Shown: positions 48,345 to 61,400 of the stretch, one piece after another | Position numbering within the stretch: position 1 is the stretch's first letter | Layout: each line of letters starts with the position of its first letter | DNA from: Chytridium lagenaria | Taxonomy: Eukaryota; Chytridiomycota; Chytridiomycetes; Chytridiales; Chytridiaceae | Assembly: GCA_025449115.1 (NCBI GenBank) | Contig: JAHLKC010000068.1 | Coordinates: 124,001-188,000, forward strand | Length of the DNA: 64,000 bases | Reading direction: 5' to 3' | The notes under the pieces: generated by a model | What the model was told of the DNA's origin: nothing | Seen by the model: only the letters and a program-made list of their open reading frames with translations | Database searches by the model: none | Position numbers and translations under genes: made by a program

Positions 48345-51304
48345 ATGGGTGTGCCCGGTCTCTGGAGATATCTAGAAACGCCCGACACATGCACATCCGT
48401 TCCTCTCCCCCTTTTGTGTGCAGACCGTCTTCAACTCCAATCGCACCCTAATACACCTACATCCATGGAGCGTAGCAGGGTTCTACCCGATTCAACGGCC
48501 TTTCGAGCCCATAAGTCGTTGCTGAACTTTGGGGCGACCAATACAGCCAAGATAAGGAGTTATGCGGAAGAAGGGGCGAAGATGAGAGCAATGTTGGGGG
48601 TGAAGGAGGATATGGGTGCGGGGTATCATCCGTTGAGGGTTGCGATTGATGTTAGGTAAGTTGGATAGCGTTAGGATCATTGTAAAAGCTGTGGTTTTGA
48701 AAGAAATAGCCTCGTTCAGTGTATAAACTTTTGCTTTGTTTGTAGTTGTATTTGGTAACGGGTCTTTTTTTACATCTTCCTTTTTGAACAGTGCGTGGTT
48801 TTATCCTTCAAAGATGGTTCCGTCTGAACAAGAATCAGGAGGTGGGTTGGATAAGCTTTTTTGGAACTTTTTTTCTGCGAGGTGTTGCTGAGCTCTAAAG
48901 CGTCTGTCCTGTTTTTCTAATGACTTTATATTTTCAGGCTCGAATCCTATAATCAGGAATGCGTTTTTCAAATGCCTCAAGCTCGTCAAACTTGGTATCA
49001 TACCCGTAAGTCCCATCAATCCTTCATCGCTACCACAACATCACTCGTTTCTCAACATTTTTACGTTATTGGACCTTTCCCTTCCATCATCTACTGGGTT
49101 ACTTGCTGATTGCTATCATTTTGGGGAAAAAAAGGTGTTTGTGTTTGATTCTCTCACTCGCCGACCGAGCGTAAAGAGGACAGCTATGTTCAAGTCCGCC
49201 GGCGGGACTCACCCTGAATTGTTAGAACAGCTTCGAAGGATGGCCAAGTTGTTCAAATTTCCTGTATTGGATGCAGCAACGGAAGCCGAGGCTGAGTGTG
49301 CCGTGAGTACACCCCCATCAATACCCCCAACTCTCCCTCATACTAACCCTCGCCACTTTCCCGCAGCGCCTCAATGCCCTCGGTATCGTTGACGGGGTTT
49401 TCTCCAACGATGTTGATTGCCTTCTCTTTGGTGGCCAGATTGTGTTGAGGTCTACTCTTGAGAAGGATGCGGATGTGGATGATGGGGATGTTGTTAGGAC
49501 GCCTGTGAAGAAGAAGAGAAGGGTTGATGGGAAGGCTGCTGCTCGTCGGGTTGCCAATTTCGTGGACGTGATGAGTGCTGACAGGATTGAAAGTGGGGTT
49601 GGGATGAATAGGAATAGGTTGGTGGCGGCGGCGATGTTGGCAGGATCGGATTGTAAGTTGATTGCTTGGTTTCGCCTTTCCTTGTTTTTCTTGTTTCTAG
49701 GGATCTCTGCTTTTGAGCCTAGTCGTTGAATGTTTGAAATTGAAATGGATATAGTCTGTTCGCTTCTTTTAAGCTGGCTCTCACTTTCTTTTGCTGCCCT
49801 TTCTAAATAGACACCTCAGGTATCAGTAATATTGGTACCAAGACGGCTTTTGAAATCGCTCGAACTGGTCTGGCTGACTCTGTCATGGACGCAGCTCTTG
49901 GACAGGATTTCGAGGCTCTCTCCATTGCCCGCGATGACCTTGAAACCGAGATTCGGACCAACCGATCTAAGAAACTACGCAGCCGGCGCGATGTTTCCCT
50001 CCCCCATGATTTTCCTCAACCCGACGTGTTCAAAGCCTACATGGACCCCGTTCTCGCGCTTGACGGTAATGAGGCGCTTGGAGGGGAGATTGAGGATATG
50101 TGCCGGGAGTGGATGGAAGGGAGTTGGATGTGGGGATGAGGGGGTTTATGAGGATGGTGTTAAAGTGGAGTGAGGAGACGACGGAGGCAAAGATGGTTTC
50201 GCTTGTAGTGCCGGCTTTGAGGAATCGCAGGATGAGGATTGAGGCACATAAAAGGGCGATGGGGTTGACGGAGGAGATGTTTGAGGAGGTTGAGAAGGAT
50301 GCTGAGAGGAGGGTTGAGGATATGAAGAAGGGACGGAGGAGTTTGTCGAGGTCTTCGTCTGTAGTTCCGGAAGGGAAGATTACAAATTTCTTTGCGGTTA
50401 GGAAGAGTAGTAGTTTTACGGCCGGGTTGGTGAGGGTTAAGACAGAGGAGGGGGAGCTTGGGAGCCCGTCCGCGTCTCCTTTTGTGGAGTCACCTGTGAA
50501 TGGGATGATGGATTCGACGCTTGTGAATGAAGTTGTGTCTGTGAGGGTTTCAAAGGAGGGTGTTGAGATGGCTAAAGTGAGGGTATCGCATGAACTCTTC
50601 GCGTCTCGTATCCTTGGAAGCTCTACCTCTTCTTATGAGAGTCGATCGTTGAGCAGCACCAACCCGTTTCTCACAAACCCTACTGCGAATGACGAAGACG
50701 ACGAGGACGAGGCGGTTGAATCCGATTGCGAATGGATCGAAGCGTCCATTGCAAGAGTCATTGCCCCCAACGCCTTTTACACATTCAAGGCTCAGTATGT
50801 CAGCAAATACCCCAAACGTCGACCCGCCACCCCTAGTACGAAGCCAAGCCTTGTGGACTTGGGACTCCTCAAGTTCACAAGCCTGTACCTCGAAAGGGGG
50901 CGTTCCAATTCGCCCTTGAAAGCATCACCCCATCCTCGACGTGCGGGACACCCACGACCCCAAAGTTTGGTGCACAGCGAGCAACGTTGGAGGCTGAGAG
51001 GGCGTTTTGGGATAAGCCACCGATTTCGGGGGAACCTGCGGTGATGTCGTTGACGCCTTATGTGAGAGATGAGTTTGAGAGCGATGATGATGAACGAGGG
51101 AAACGGCGGTGGGAGGAGGATGACGAGGAGAGTGTGTTGAGAGCGCCGAGGAAAAGGAAGGTGGCGGCGACGTTGGAGGATATTAGTTATAAGGTGCGGC
51201 CAGAGTCACCTTTGATGGGGAGGGGTCTGGATGATGAGTTTGAGGAGTTTGATGGGTTTGGGGGATGGTGGGGGAGAGGGGGGATGAGAGAGTTCGGTCT
51301 GTGA
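48345..51304 (+). CDS. XPG/Rad2-type structure-specific nuclease, GEN1/Yen1-like
   Basis: Nuclear flap or Holliday-junction nuclease. ATG 48345 starts with the invariant N-terminus MGVPGLWRYLE. After about 85 non-conserved residues comes HPLRVAIDV, spliced to SAWFYPSK (first metal-binding Asp). Then FKCLKLVKLGIIP, VFVFDS, and the XPG-I block AATEAEAECA with its metal-binding glutamates, RLNALGIVDGVFSNDVDCLL FGG (metal-binding aspartates), and the helix-hairpin-helix region VAAAMLAGSDYTSGISNIGT. The SNDVDCLLFGG form favours GEN1/Yen1 over FEN1, EXO1 or XPG. The C-terminal 400 residues are Ser- and acid-rich, including KGRRSLSRSSS and a PIP-like GKITNFFAV. Introns occur near 48655-48791, 48940, 49003-49134, 49303-49366, 49653-49809. 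Frame breaks near 50130 and 50950 are required. Confidence 0.85.
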
Positions 51305-51686
51305 AAGCGTTGTTTGGGAGTCCGTTTTAGTTTATTTGTGCGGTCCCCTAGTACCCAGTATACAAACCCAAAGTCTTAGGCTTTCTTTCCTTCTTTTTTC
51401 AATTTTTTTATAACACCTCTCCCCCTGCTATTGATTGTGTCGACGTACACTGCCCGCCCGCCCGTAAACTTTTTTTGCTATTTAGGAATCCCAATTCTTG
51501 GTGTTTTGTGGATATTATATTTTTTTTGTCTTATCCTTATTGCTTATTGATCACCCCCTTTTACCCGACTTACCCTTTTTTTATTCTGTTGTTGTTTCTT
51601 TTGAAGAATGCGTATATTGAGCACGCTGTGATTCGTTTGTTTTCTTTTTTATTTACTCTTGTATATTGTGTGTAAGACTCGAACAA

Positions 51687-51706
51687 CCCCCCCCCCCCCC
51701 CCCCCC
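51687..51706. repeat. 20-base C homopolymer
   Basis: Uninterrupted run of 20 C. Length in the true genome is uncertain given the homopolymer errors seen elsewhere. Confidence 0.8.
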
Positions 51707-52520
51707 AATCCATCTTCCCCTCCCACCTTGTTTGTAATAGCATATTATCTTTTTTTTATCGATGCTTCTTTTGATTCCCCCCAAATTCCCACTTGTATTG
51801 TGACTTATTATTTTTTGTATCTGGGTTGAATGTGATATTTGAGAAGAATGATGATTTCTTTTTTATTCTTTTTTCTGGATTATGTTGGAAATTGGCTATC
51901 GTGGTGTTGGAGTTTGTAAAAAACGAACGCGTCAGTGTCTCTAAGGACCAGGATTGCAAGTTTACGTTAATCATCTATGACCGTGATGAATTAATAACCT
52001 ATGGCGCGCTACGCAGTGAGTATGATAAAGGAAAGTCGACATAGACGTACACTTTCAACCTAAACAATAAAAAATCAAATACATGGAAACTTCTTTGCGC
52101 ACTGTTTCAAGATGTGAAACGCCGATGCTCCTTAATGGTTTACATGGGGCGAGTTTTTCGACGACTGAAAGATGTATGCGCACTATGTGGAAAAAAAGAA
52201 AGGTCGACATCTTATTTTTACAAAGGAAAACGCAAAGGGGCGTTTCCAAAAAACAACATGACGATATGACCTCTGGGGCGGTTCAAACAAACAGAGGCAA
52301 AGAAAGGATAGGTATACACAAGAAAAACACGTATGTAAAATACACGAAAAATCAACAAGATAATGTGAGGGCCCGAAAAGGCACGCCATGAACAAAGGTC
52401 GTGCTGAATAAATACGAATGAGACCGCTATGGTTCAAGAGGGCGGGAATAAATAAAATGGCCACAAATCAAGGGCGGCGACACGGAAAAGTAAACAGTTT
52501 TTCAAAAAGCTTACGAAGAT

Positions 52521-52610
52521 AAAAAAAACAACAAAACAAAACAAAACAAAACAAGGGAGGAAAAACAAGAGAAGGAGAGAGAGGGAGAGAGAGAGAGGGA
52601 GAGTGAGAGA
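52521..52610. repeat. (AAAAC)n followed by (GA)n-rich simple repeats
   Basis: About five AAAAC units (to about 52554), then a purine-only GAGAG/GGGAG tract (about 52569-52610). Confidence 0.8.
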
Positions 52611-53333
52611 TAGAAAGGTATGAGTGTGATTTGTACATAAACAAGTGTCGACAACCGCACACACGACAAGACAGGGGCACGACGCGGTGGAAAAGCTCGT
52701 CATGTCGTTTGGTGATAAGCTTTCGAAACGGTCAGTTGGCGCTCAAACAATAGTTGGGTGGTGTGAGGTGTCGATGATAACGGCGGAGAAGGTTTTCTTT
52801 GGGTGGAGTAAAATGGAGGTGTCGAGTTTGATGGTTTGCGAAAGATTGAGGAGAAATTGATGGATAGTGAGTTTGGGTTGAGTGTCAATAAGCGGCGACG
52901 TAGATACCAGTTCGGGAAAGTAAGAGAGGGGTTAAAAGAATTGGGTAGGTGTGAGTTGGGTAGGTGTGAAAGAGAGTTAAAAAACAATCAACCATCCTAA
53001 AGCCAAAGAGAGAAAACCCATAAGTAATAAATAGGACCACGTTACACCACCAGTCAAAGGCACCAAAGAATCTCCTGAAAAAATCTCCTTAGAAGCAAAC
53101 ATCCACCAAAAGAATAAAGAAATATGACTAAAATACCCCACAATAGACAGGGGATAACGAAGGGGAATTCCGACACAACCAAATCCTTCAAAAGAAAATC
53201 AATAAACTACAAATTCCCAATATCATCAAAATAAAAATAGAATGAACCCTTAAACAACGGAAAAAAGTCAAAGGATGCCCTAACGTCCAAAAAAAAAAAG
53301 AGAAGTTCTGGCCAAATTCTTCCTGGTCATCCT

Positions 53334-56300
53334 TCACCTAAGCTCCCCAAAAGTCCTCCCACCCGCACACTCCAAAGCAGCACGTCCAAACTCGCCAGCA
53401 CCGCATCCCTGGCCAACATTTCCGAACCCAGCAGAACCCTGCGGCGGCAAAGCAAGAGATAAGGTATTGGTGCTATTCGGCACCACGCAGTACGAAGATG
53501 TGCCAGAGAGCGAAGCAAAACGTATCATTGGGCGGGGACTTGGGAGGACAAAGTTGCAATATGCTGGTTCGAATCAACGGAGTGTTGCCCGGGAAACGGC
53601 AAGGCCAGGGCGTAATCCAATGGCGAAAGATCAGACAGCAACATGTCAAGGACACCATCGCCAACGTCTTGAGAAGGGCCGGGCAAGGACTCTGTTGCAT
53701 TCAAGTTTGAAAGCGAGTTCATGCAGTTAACGAAGGCGGGGTCAATTCCATTTAATTTCCCTTGCGTGGGCTGCGGTTAAAGAAGGGAGATAGGTAACAA
53801 TATGAGAGATATTAATTAAGGATTCTACGACACAACAAATAGTAAATAGGTACTTACGATAAAACTCTCCAACACAGCCTGAGGAACTTCCGCTGGCGTC
53901 GAAATGGCCCGCTTTTTCCTTCTGCAAGTAGCAAAGACGCGAAGCGAGATGTCGTCTTGTGCTGCAACTGCAACTTCTTGGTCCAAGCCCACCTCATCCT
54001 CTTCATCTACACACGGAGACCATGTCGATGACTGCCCTGGCGTAGAGACTCCACAAGAGACCATGCCAGAACGCTCTCCTCCCATCGTGCGAACCTTCGG
54101 ACCGCGCCGAGCAACCGCCTGAGCAATAGAGGAAGCCAGTAAAGGGGCTGGAGAACCACCGTGGTCACCGCTGATGTTCTGAGGCGACGAACCCCAAGAC
54201 TGCCCAGGCAAAGGCACCAGCTTGGCGTCGAGTGTGGAGGGAGCCGGAGACCAGAAGGGTGGTGGAGGCGGGAACTGCATCACTGCACCTGGGAATGCCT
54301 GGAGGCTCTCTGCAGCCTGAGCGGCCTGTCTATCCATCGGTGTGTCTTGCTTGGGCGAAAGTGCCGGCGTGACATAGTGACTAGAAACGTCGAGCTTTGG
54401 CTTGGGGGCAACGGCGACCGAGGCAGGAATTTCGATAACACCCTCCATTGCAGAGTTAGCCCGAGGAGTAACTGGGTCTTGAACGCTCTTTGTAGCTTCA
54501 GTCACGCTAGTAGGAACGATCGAAAGACCAGGAAGGGACTCAAGTATCCCTTCCATTCCAGAAGATGGCTCCGAGACTCCCACGACGTCTTGATTTCCCG
54601 CACCCCTCACAGCGCCCGGGAAAATAGGAGCCTTTTGCAAAATGAAACAGATTAGTTCAAATCACAGCTGGTGGCGAAATAGAATTACTTACCGACTGGT
54701 GAGAAGAGTCAAAAGGGATGAGGTCTGGCTGTTGCGCGTTTCCAGCTTAATGTCTGATTGCCGTCTTGCGCACAGGGTGGACCGCCAAGGGCCACAGTCT
54801 CACAGTTGCTGATGCCCATACCGACGTCATTAATAGAAGACTGAGTCAAAAATAATAGATTTGAACGGTTAGTTTAAACGAAACAATAGCGCTGTATGAA
54901 GAATTAAATTAAGAAAAAACTCTTACCTGATGTTGTTGTGACAAAAGCATGGATAGAACACCATCAAGCTCATTTGAATGCTTAAGATAAAGAGCCTTCT
55001 CCTCTTTCATGGACTGGATGACCGCTTCCGCAGAAGACAGGTCGACGATCAGGCGCTCTGTTTCCTTCTTGATCTCATTGACGGAGGCAAGCTCAGCGAC
55101 CAAACGCTGATTCTCGATTTGAATCTTCTCCAACTCACGGGACTGAGCCTGGATCTGACTCTTCAGGTTGGTCTCATTCTCCTGCAAGCTCTTCAGCTTG
55201 ACAAGAATCCTGGGATCATTCTTGAAATACTTGGGCGAGGTTGAATCTCAACGGAGCGCGAGGTCAACGAATTGGTTTGACAGTCAATGGACGTGACGGA
55301 CGCGGAAACCTGGCAGCCCGTTGAGTTGCACGTGACTGTCTCCGTTTGCACAGACGTGGATGGTGGTGCAGCAGTCTGAGCTCCAGAGGTAGCTGTGGCT
55401 GGTAAGCTGATCTGAGTAGCCACGGAACTTGCAGTGACGGCCGAATCACAGTCTTCAAGAGTCGACGTGCCAACATTTTCAGTCGTGACCGTTTCTCCAA
55501 CCTTTTTATTGGCGGTGGATGTTGATGTTGACGTGCTCCTGTTCCTTTTGTTGATGGCAGGGGAGTTCTTCACCCTGAAATCGGGACAATTTCGGAATTT
55601 TCTTTCTTTGTCGGAAGTCAACCCTCCAAACATCCCCAAGAACCCAAGCTCCTGAGTCGGAGTGGAGCTTTCTTTCATACTCGAGTACTTGAGGCCGTTC
55701 AAACTCACAACCAGGTCATCGATGGAAGCATTCTCTGCTGGTGCAGGGGGATGGCGCGATTCTATCGCGTTGATTCCCACTGAGACCACCGTCGCCTCAC
55801 TTTTAGCTTCAGCCTCAGCCTCAGAGTTTGCAGACTCAACAACGACAGCGCTGGAAGCTTGAGGAAGGACCGGCTCAGCGTTATCAGCCGTAACTTCGGG
55901 AACGGTGACCTTAAGGGAGACGACATTGTTTGGCACCAGCTGAATCGCTGGGGTGACCTGGATCACCGCACCGTTGGAGAAGCCGGACTTTTCCATGGCA
56001 ATGCTGACGCTGCCAGTATTTGAAGCGTCAACAACCGCATCACTCTCCAAAATCTCAGGCCGAGCAGTGGTAGTGACCGCACACTCGAGGTGGGAGCTTG
56101 GGGATGTAGTGGACCCTTGGGTCTCTGGTACAACGCTAGAGGATGCCGACTCGTCAGGCCTTTTTGAGGCCTCAGAAATTTTGTTCCGGAGTGATAACCT
56201 TGACTTCCACATTAGAACCCTTGAACCCAGTCTCCACCTTCACTGGAGTCTTCAACGCTTCAGCGTTTTCTGTCTCCGCACGATAGTCCTCGCTTGAGGC

Positions 56301-57648
56301 TTCCTCAGGTTCAGTAGCTTCATTGCCGCCGGCACTTGTGACGTAGGAGAGGGGACTGGATTGTTGAGAACCGTCGACTATCTCAATTGGAGAAAGACCA
56401 ATGTCGTTAACAACAACGTCCGTCTTCTGGAATTTTTCTCCATCCGACGTCTTTGAAGCCAGCACCGTCTCGGTGACGGTAACAGCCTTCTTTAAATCAG
56501 CAAGCTTTGATGGAGCGGCAGGACGGAAACCTCGAGAGACTACAGGAACATGTGACTTGGTTGATGCGATCCCCACTGATGCAGGTTGGAGGGCAGACCT
56601 GGCCTTGAGCGAAGAGGTTGCAAGAGGCTTCCTTACCGGTTCAGCTGTAACAATATGCTTAGGAGCTTCCGTTTTCACCGCTTTTCCCTCCTCTGCCGCC
56701 TCCTTCGATCGTATCACCTTATCGGCAACAAAGATCTTTGAAGGTACGGCAAGTTTCGAAAGGGAAGCCTTCGACGAAGCAGGCGGAGGGACAGCTTGAT
56801 GCCTCATGGGAACGTTTGGCTTGAGGTTGGTGGACGGCATAGAAGCGGACTTGGCGGTCAGGACAGTCTTGGAGTGATGTGCGGCCATAGTCTCTTTAAC
56901 AGGTGCGGCTGCACCAACTCTCTTCAAAGCATTTTCTCCCGACCCTTTCGGTCGATGTCGCTCGTCTTCTGAACCTTCCTCTCAACTGCCGAAGTACCAG
57001 CGCAAACGCCAACCACTTTCTCTTCAAGATGGGGTCGACCGGTGCTGCTCTGGGTCGGATTGGGGTGCTCCAAGTCTTTTCTGACGGTGCTGCAACATTA
57101 TAGTTCCAGGCGTTCTTGAAGGGGGGTCGAAGTTCCAAAGCGTTTGCGGCTGATGACGAGGAAAGAGCGTTCTTGCGCTCGTCGGCCTTTGGAGGCGTCT
57201 CTTGCCTGTTCGCCCAGTTCTTCCTCGCCTCCTCCTTGGTAGGGTGCATCTGACCTCCTTCACCACCTTTGCGGGCCCTGCGCTTCTTGTGGATGTGGGG
57301 AGAATGCTGGGTGTGGGTTTGGTGGTGCTGCTGCTGCGCAGGCGGGAGGGGAGAGGCAACTCTTGGCTGGATACTTTCCTGACCCGGCCGCAGTTTGTTT
57401 GCTGAAGACGAGGAGGTTGAATGCCCAATGTCTTACCGTCTGGTCGTTCTTTTAGAATCTGACGGGGGGCTTAGGGATTCCGGTGATGAACTCATTGGGC
57501 TTTTGATCTTTCCCTTGTCGACGAGAGTGGTGAGAGCAATGGCTCTGTCGGCATGGAGTAATGGGCCAGTTTCTTCAAGTCAAATGCTCAGCAGCTTTCT
57601 CGCTCTCAATGGAATTCTCGACGGAGGGAACGGAATAGTTGACTCCAT
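53334..57648 (-). CDS. Large disordered protein with one coiled coil, unrecognised
   Basis: Start taken as ATG 57648 (MESTIPFPPSRIPLRARKLL); a longer frame nearer 57428 begins with TTG. The first 250 residues are basic and Ser/Pro-rich. The middle is Ala/Val/Thr/Glu-rich low complexity (for example PVVSRGFRPAAPSKLADLKK). A compact coiled coil of about 90 residues spans 55187-54909 (LKSQIQAQSRELEKIQIENQ, then RLIVDLSSAEAVIQSMKEEK). After an intron, another disordered part contains TRP/SP motifs and a basic ATCRRKKRAIST patch, and the C-terminus reads DVGDGVLDMLLSDLSPLDYA before Gly-rich sequence. About 1,250 residues, with several one-base breaks (for example near 56930, 57235, 55200 and 53525). 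The basic patches and acidic/Leu segment would suit a nuclear scaffold or regulator, but no known domain is visible. Confidence 0.6.
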
Positions 57649-58466
57649 GGTAGGGTCTGCATGGGATCTGTGGTGATGACTGCGTTTGCAGAGTCCTTAA
57701 GGACGGGGTCTGTGACGGGGAAGACGTCTCCCCCGATCATTGTTTTCTCTCTGTATGTTGGGATACCGTTGAAAGCGAAGGTTGGAAAAAACGGAAAACT
57801 ATTACGGGGGGAGCCAGCAGACTTTTTATCCAGAAAAATACCAACTGCGGATAGGTGGTCAGGCTGGACAGGTGGACGGAAAAGACTTTTGAGTGAGATG
57901 AAGCGGAAGTTGAACTGAAGGCATCGTCTTTGTATTTTTTTTTATTTTGATCTGACATGTGCAATGCATTTTTCCCCCTGTGGTTTAAATTATATTCTTT
58001 TCCGTGTCGTCCTTTTATTTCGAGATTTTCTTGTTCAAAGTTCTGCTTAAAGTACAAACTTACCCGATTCTATTAATAAATTTGAAAACATTGTCGTTAA
58101 GAATTTAACGTTTGTGTTTTCTTTCAAAAAACAAAATAAAGTAATGCATAGAATTCAAATGTAGAATCGACCAGGATGATCGTAAGTAGTGAAATTCTGC
58201 CAGTCGAGATAAAAAAAAATATAGCAAACTACAAATATGAAAAAAAATATAATTAACAAATATGTAAGCGATAAAAACGGTCTAGTATAGACAGGTACAT
58301 GGCCTGTAGTCAAAAACATAAAAGAGTTGGTAAAAGAATCAAGTAAGAACAAAACAAGCAGACCGTCCGACAAAAATATATGTATACTAATAACCACATA
58401 AAGAAAACGGGTCCAAAACATAGAATACTCTGTCGGGAAAAGAGTAAAATCCCACTAAAATATCTT
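57649..58466. other. Intergenic
   Basis: Upstream flank of the disordered-protein gene and 3' flank of the TIR-NACHT-WD40 gene, A-rich near 58200. No gene supported. Confidence 0.5.
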
Positions 58467-61400
58467 TCACACATGAATAATAACCACAAACCCTGCCGGC
58501 GTTCCAATCGCCACAATCCTGCCCTGAAAACTCGTTAAATTTCCCCTCAACGTCGCCGGCACCCACAACCTCCTCGTCCCATTCTCTTTCCGGTCCATCA
58601 TCCATCCATCCTCCTGTAACACCCAAACCGTTGAAAACGCGCCTGGTCGAATCACATCCCCAGGAACAGGTGACCCATGTTTCTCCTCCGTCTCCGTCTC
58701 AGGTGTCTTAATAGCATCTCCAGTGAGGTTACTCACAGACAGCTTTTTGGCAACCGCCACACCGTTTACTGATACAACGGTAGGACGCCGGAATAAAAGA
58801 GGGGAGCCTTGTCTCCTCGTTGACGAATCATGGAACGGCTCCTCTTCATCGTCATCAGGCATCCCACCAGAAGCCCCTCCATCAGTTAATCCAAGCATTT
58901 CAGCTTTCGCCACTCTCCTTGCGGCTTCCTCCCAACTTCCCACATTCAGCGAACGCGTTTCAATGACACGTACAAGCCTGCCAGTTTCCGCGTTCCACAC
59001 GCGCACGGTCGAATCAGCACCTGCGGACGTGACAAACCGTCCATCGACGCTCACAGCTAGAGCGCGAACGGTATCCCCATGCCCGTCATCTTCCGCCGCA
59101 GCCGCGCGTAACGAAAGCGGCGAAAGCGGTGACGTAACATTAGCTGGTGTCCCGGCAGCTTTCGACGATAAAGCCGTTGGCAATAACATCTGTACAGAAG
59201 TTGGTAACATCAAACCCCCAGAGTTCCGCGCTGGATCGCATTCCCATACCCTCACAGTGCGATCATCACTCCCCGAAACAATGCGTCTTCCATCAGGTGA
59301 CACCGCCACGCAATTCACGCTGTTCGTATGTCCCTCCAATATCTGCACACATCGACCCGTCTCCATCTCCCAAACCCTCACTGTGGTGTCTTTAGACCCA
59401 GACACGACCCATCGTCCATCCGGACTCACACAAACAGCATTGACAACGTTCGCATGTCCATCGAGAATACGTACGGCTTTTCCGCTATTCATATCCCAAA
59501 TCCTAACAGTCCGATCCTCTCCACACGACACAATCCACCGTCCATCAGGCCCAACCGCAACCCCACAAACTGCCCCCGTATGTCCCTTCAAAGTCCAAAC
59601 GGTCTCCCCATTCTTCGCATCCTGCACCAAAACACTATCCGCTCCACCACCTAAAATCACAATTCTCCCACCATCAGGTGTCATAGCTAATCCATTCACA
59701 CCCCACGTCTTCCCTTTTGCGCTCCTCACACAACGTCCCGTCGCCGCATCCCACGTTTTTACCATGCCATCAGCACCCCCAGAGACAATCCACCGTCCAT
59801 CCGCACTACACGTCACATTCCACACCTGATCTCCGTGTCCCTCCAACGTTCGTGCCAGCATCCCTGTTTCAGCGTCAAACACACGGACAGCGCGATCGTG
59901 GCCACCACTGACGATCCAGCGACCATCCATGGATACGCAGACGGTTGAGACGGTCCGTGTGTGTGCGCGTAAGGTCCATAAGCAGGGATGCCATTGTTCA
60001 GGGGTGCCACGGACGACTCTAGGGACGCGTCGGAATGATGGGGAGGACGAGGCGAAACGGTGGAGACGTGGAGAGTAGGTGCGGTAGAGGTGGGACGCGG
60101 GGGGTGAGAAGGGGAGGGCGGAGATGTAGATGTGGTAGGAGGAGGCTGTGAGGGGGTAATAGAAGTCTTGGAGGAAACGTTGAGCGTCTCGGACTAGGTG
60201 TTTTGTTTGCGCTAGATCGAGAGGTGGGTTGGGGGAGGCTATAGATTGTTGGAGAAGCTTGGTGATAGATGCTGGGACGGGGCCAGAGTCGTCGGAGAGG
60301 GAGGCGGCGGTGAGGGAGGGAGAGGAATTAAGTGAAGAAGGTTTTGCTTTATTTGCAAGGGATGCAGCGGCTGTAGCGGCGTTGGCGAGGTTGCGTTGGA
60401 AAAAGGTCATGACGGAGGAAAGAGCCGTGGCGGGTTTGATGGAATGAAGGTACAGCGCGAGAGCGCGAAGAGAAATAAAGGCGGTGGAACCAATGGATGA
60501 CATCAGGAGAGATGTTCAAGCCATTCCAAAAGTTTTTCAGAACAGACGAGACAGGTGAGTTCTTCAACCGCCTTAAGGATTTTAGGATCCACTGCGGCAG
60601 CCATCGCAGCGGAGGCAGCGGCGGATTGGAGAGCTGGGGTACCGGGAGTTGCGGTGACCATTCCATTTGGGGCTGCAACGACGTCGGCTGCAGTAGGAGA
60701 ATCTGATATCATTTGACCCAGAGCGAGAAGGTGAAAACACCAGTGTTTAATCGCATATCGGAGTTCATCAGATACTTTCCCCTGAAAACGGCCCTCCAGG
60801 TCTGGGATTTCAGCGTTAAGCCATGCAACAGGATCCTCAAGATCCAATGGGTTAGGTCGAAGGCCTGTCATGAGAAGAACCATGCAGCGAAGGGAAAGAT
60901 CCGCCTCAGCCTTTGCGATGTTGATACGGAACCGCTCATCCACACATCGATCAGATGTTAAAAAGTCTTTAAAATCTGTATGAGAAAGTCGGAGGCGAGG
61001 TGAGGGCAGAGGGGCTGGGGTAAATCCGATGCCGTTCATGTTGGCGCTCGCGTTAACGGAAGTAAAATCAGATTCATCGCAAAATTCTACAAAACTTGCA
61101 ATTTTGTACAGTGTTCTTCTAGTGTCGACTAAGCTCATGTCAAGGAGTTTGGAGAGAACAGGGATGCTAATGGGTTCTTTGATGACGAGCATTGCGCCCA
61201 CCACGCGTCGGAACATCTCAACCTCCGTGTAATCACCTGCTCCCAACCTGGACTCAAGGAGTCCATGGTAGACTTTATCCAGTCCAACTGGGAACGTCTC
61301 GAGTGATGCCAAGAGCTGTGCAGGGCTGGTTGCAATGCCACCAGCAGTTCGAAGTGGTTCGAATGCGAGGTGAAGCCACAAAAATTGACCCAGAGACTTT

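Larger units (their letters stand above)
51305..53333. other. 2-kb convergent intergenic region
   Basis: 3' flanks of the nuclease and of the disordered-protein gene. Rich in homopolymers and simple repeats, with no supported gene. Open frames at 51793-52044 and 52083-52391 lack protein-like character. Confidence 0.55.

Noticed and set aside
1246..51304. Interpreting the frame-broken genes as a pseudogene cluster
   Set aside because: Breaks occur in unrelated housekeeping genes, fall in short homopolymers, and conserved motifs persist on both sides, which fits sequencing error better.
52083..52391. Open frame in the 2-kb convergent gap
   Set aside because: Lys/Arg-rich sequence from purine-biased DNA with no recognisable features.
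57024..57428. Disordered-protein start at 57428
   Set aside because: The codon is TTG and a natural upstream exon from ATG 57648 with a GT donor is present.
58723..59829. Long antisense open frame (368 codons) over the WD40 region
   Set aside because: Shadow of the repetitive WD40 coding strand; no domain.
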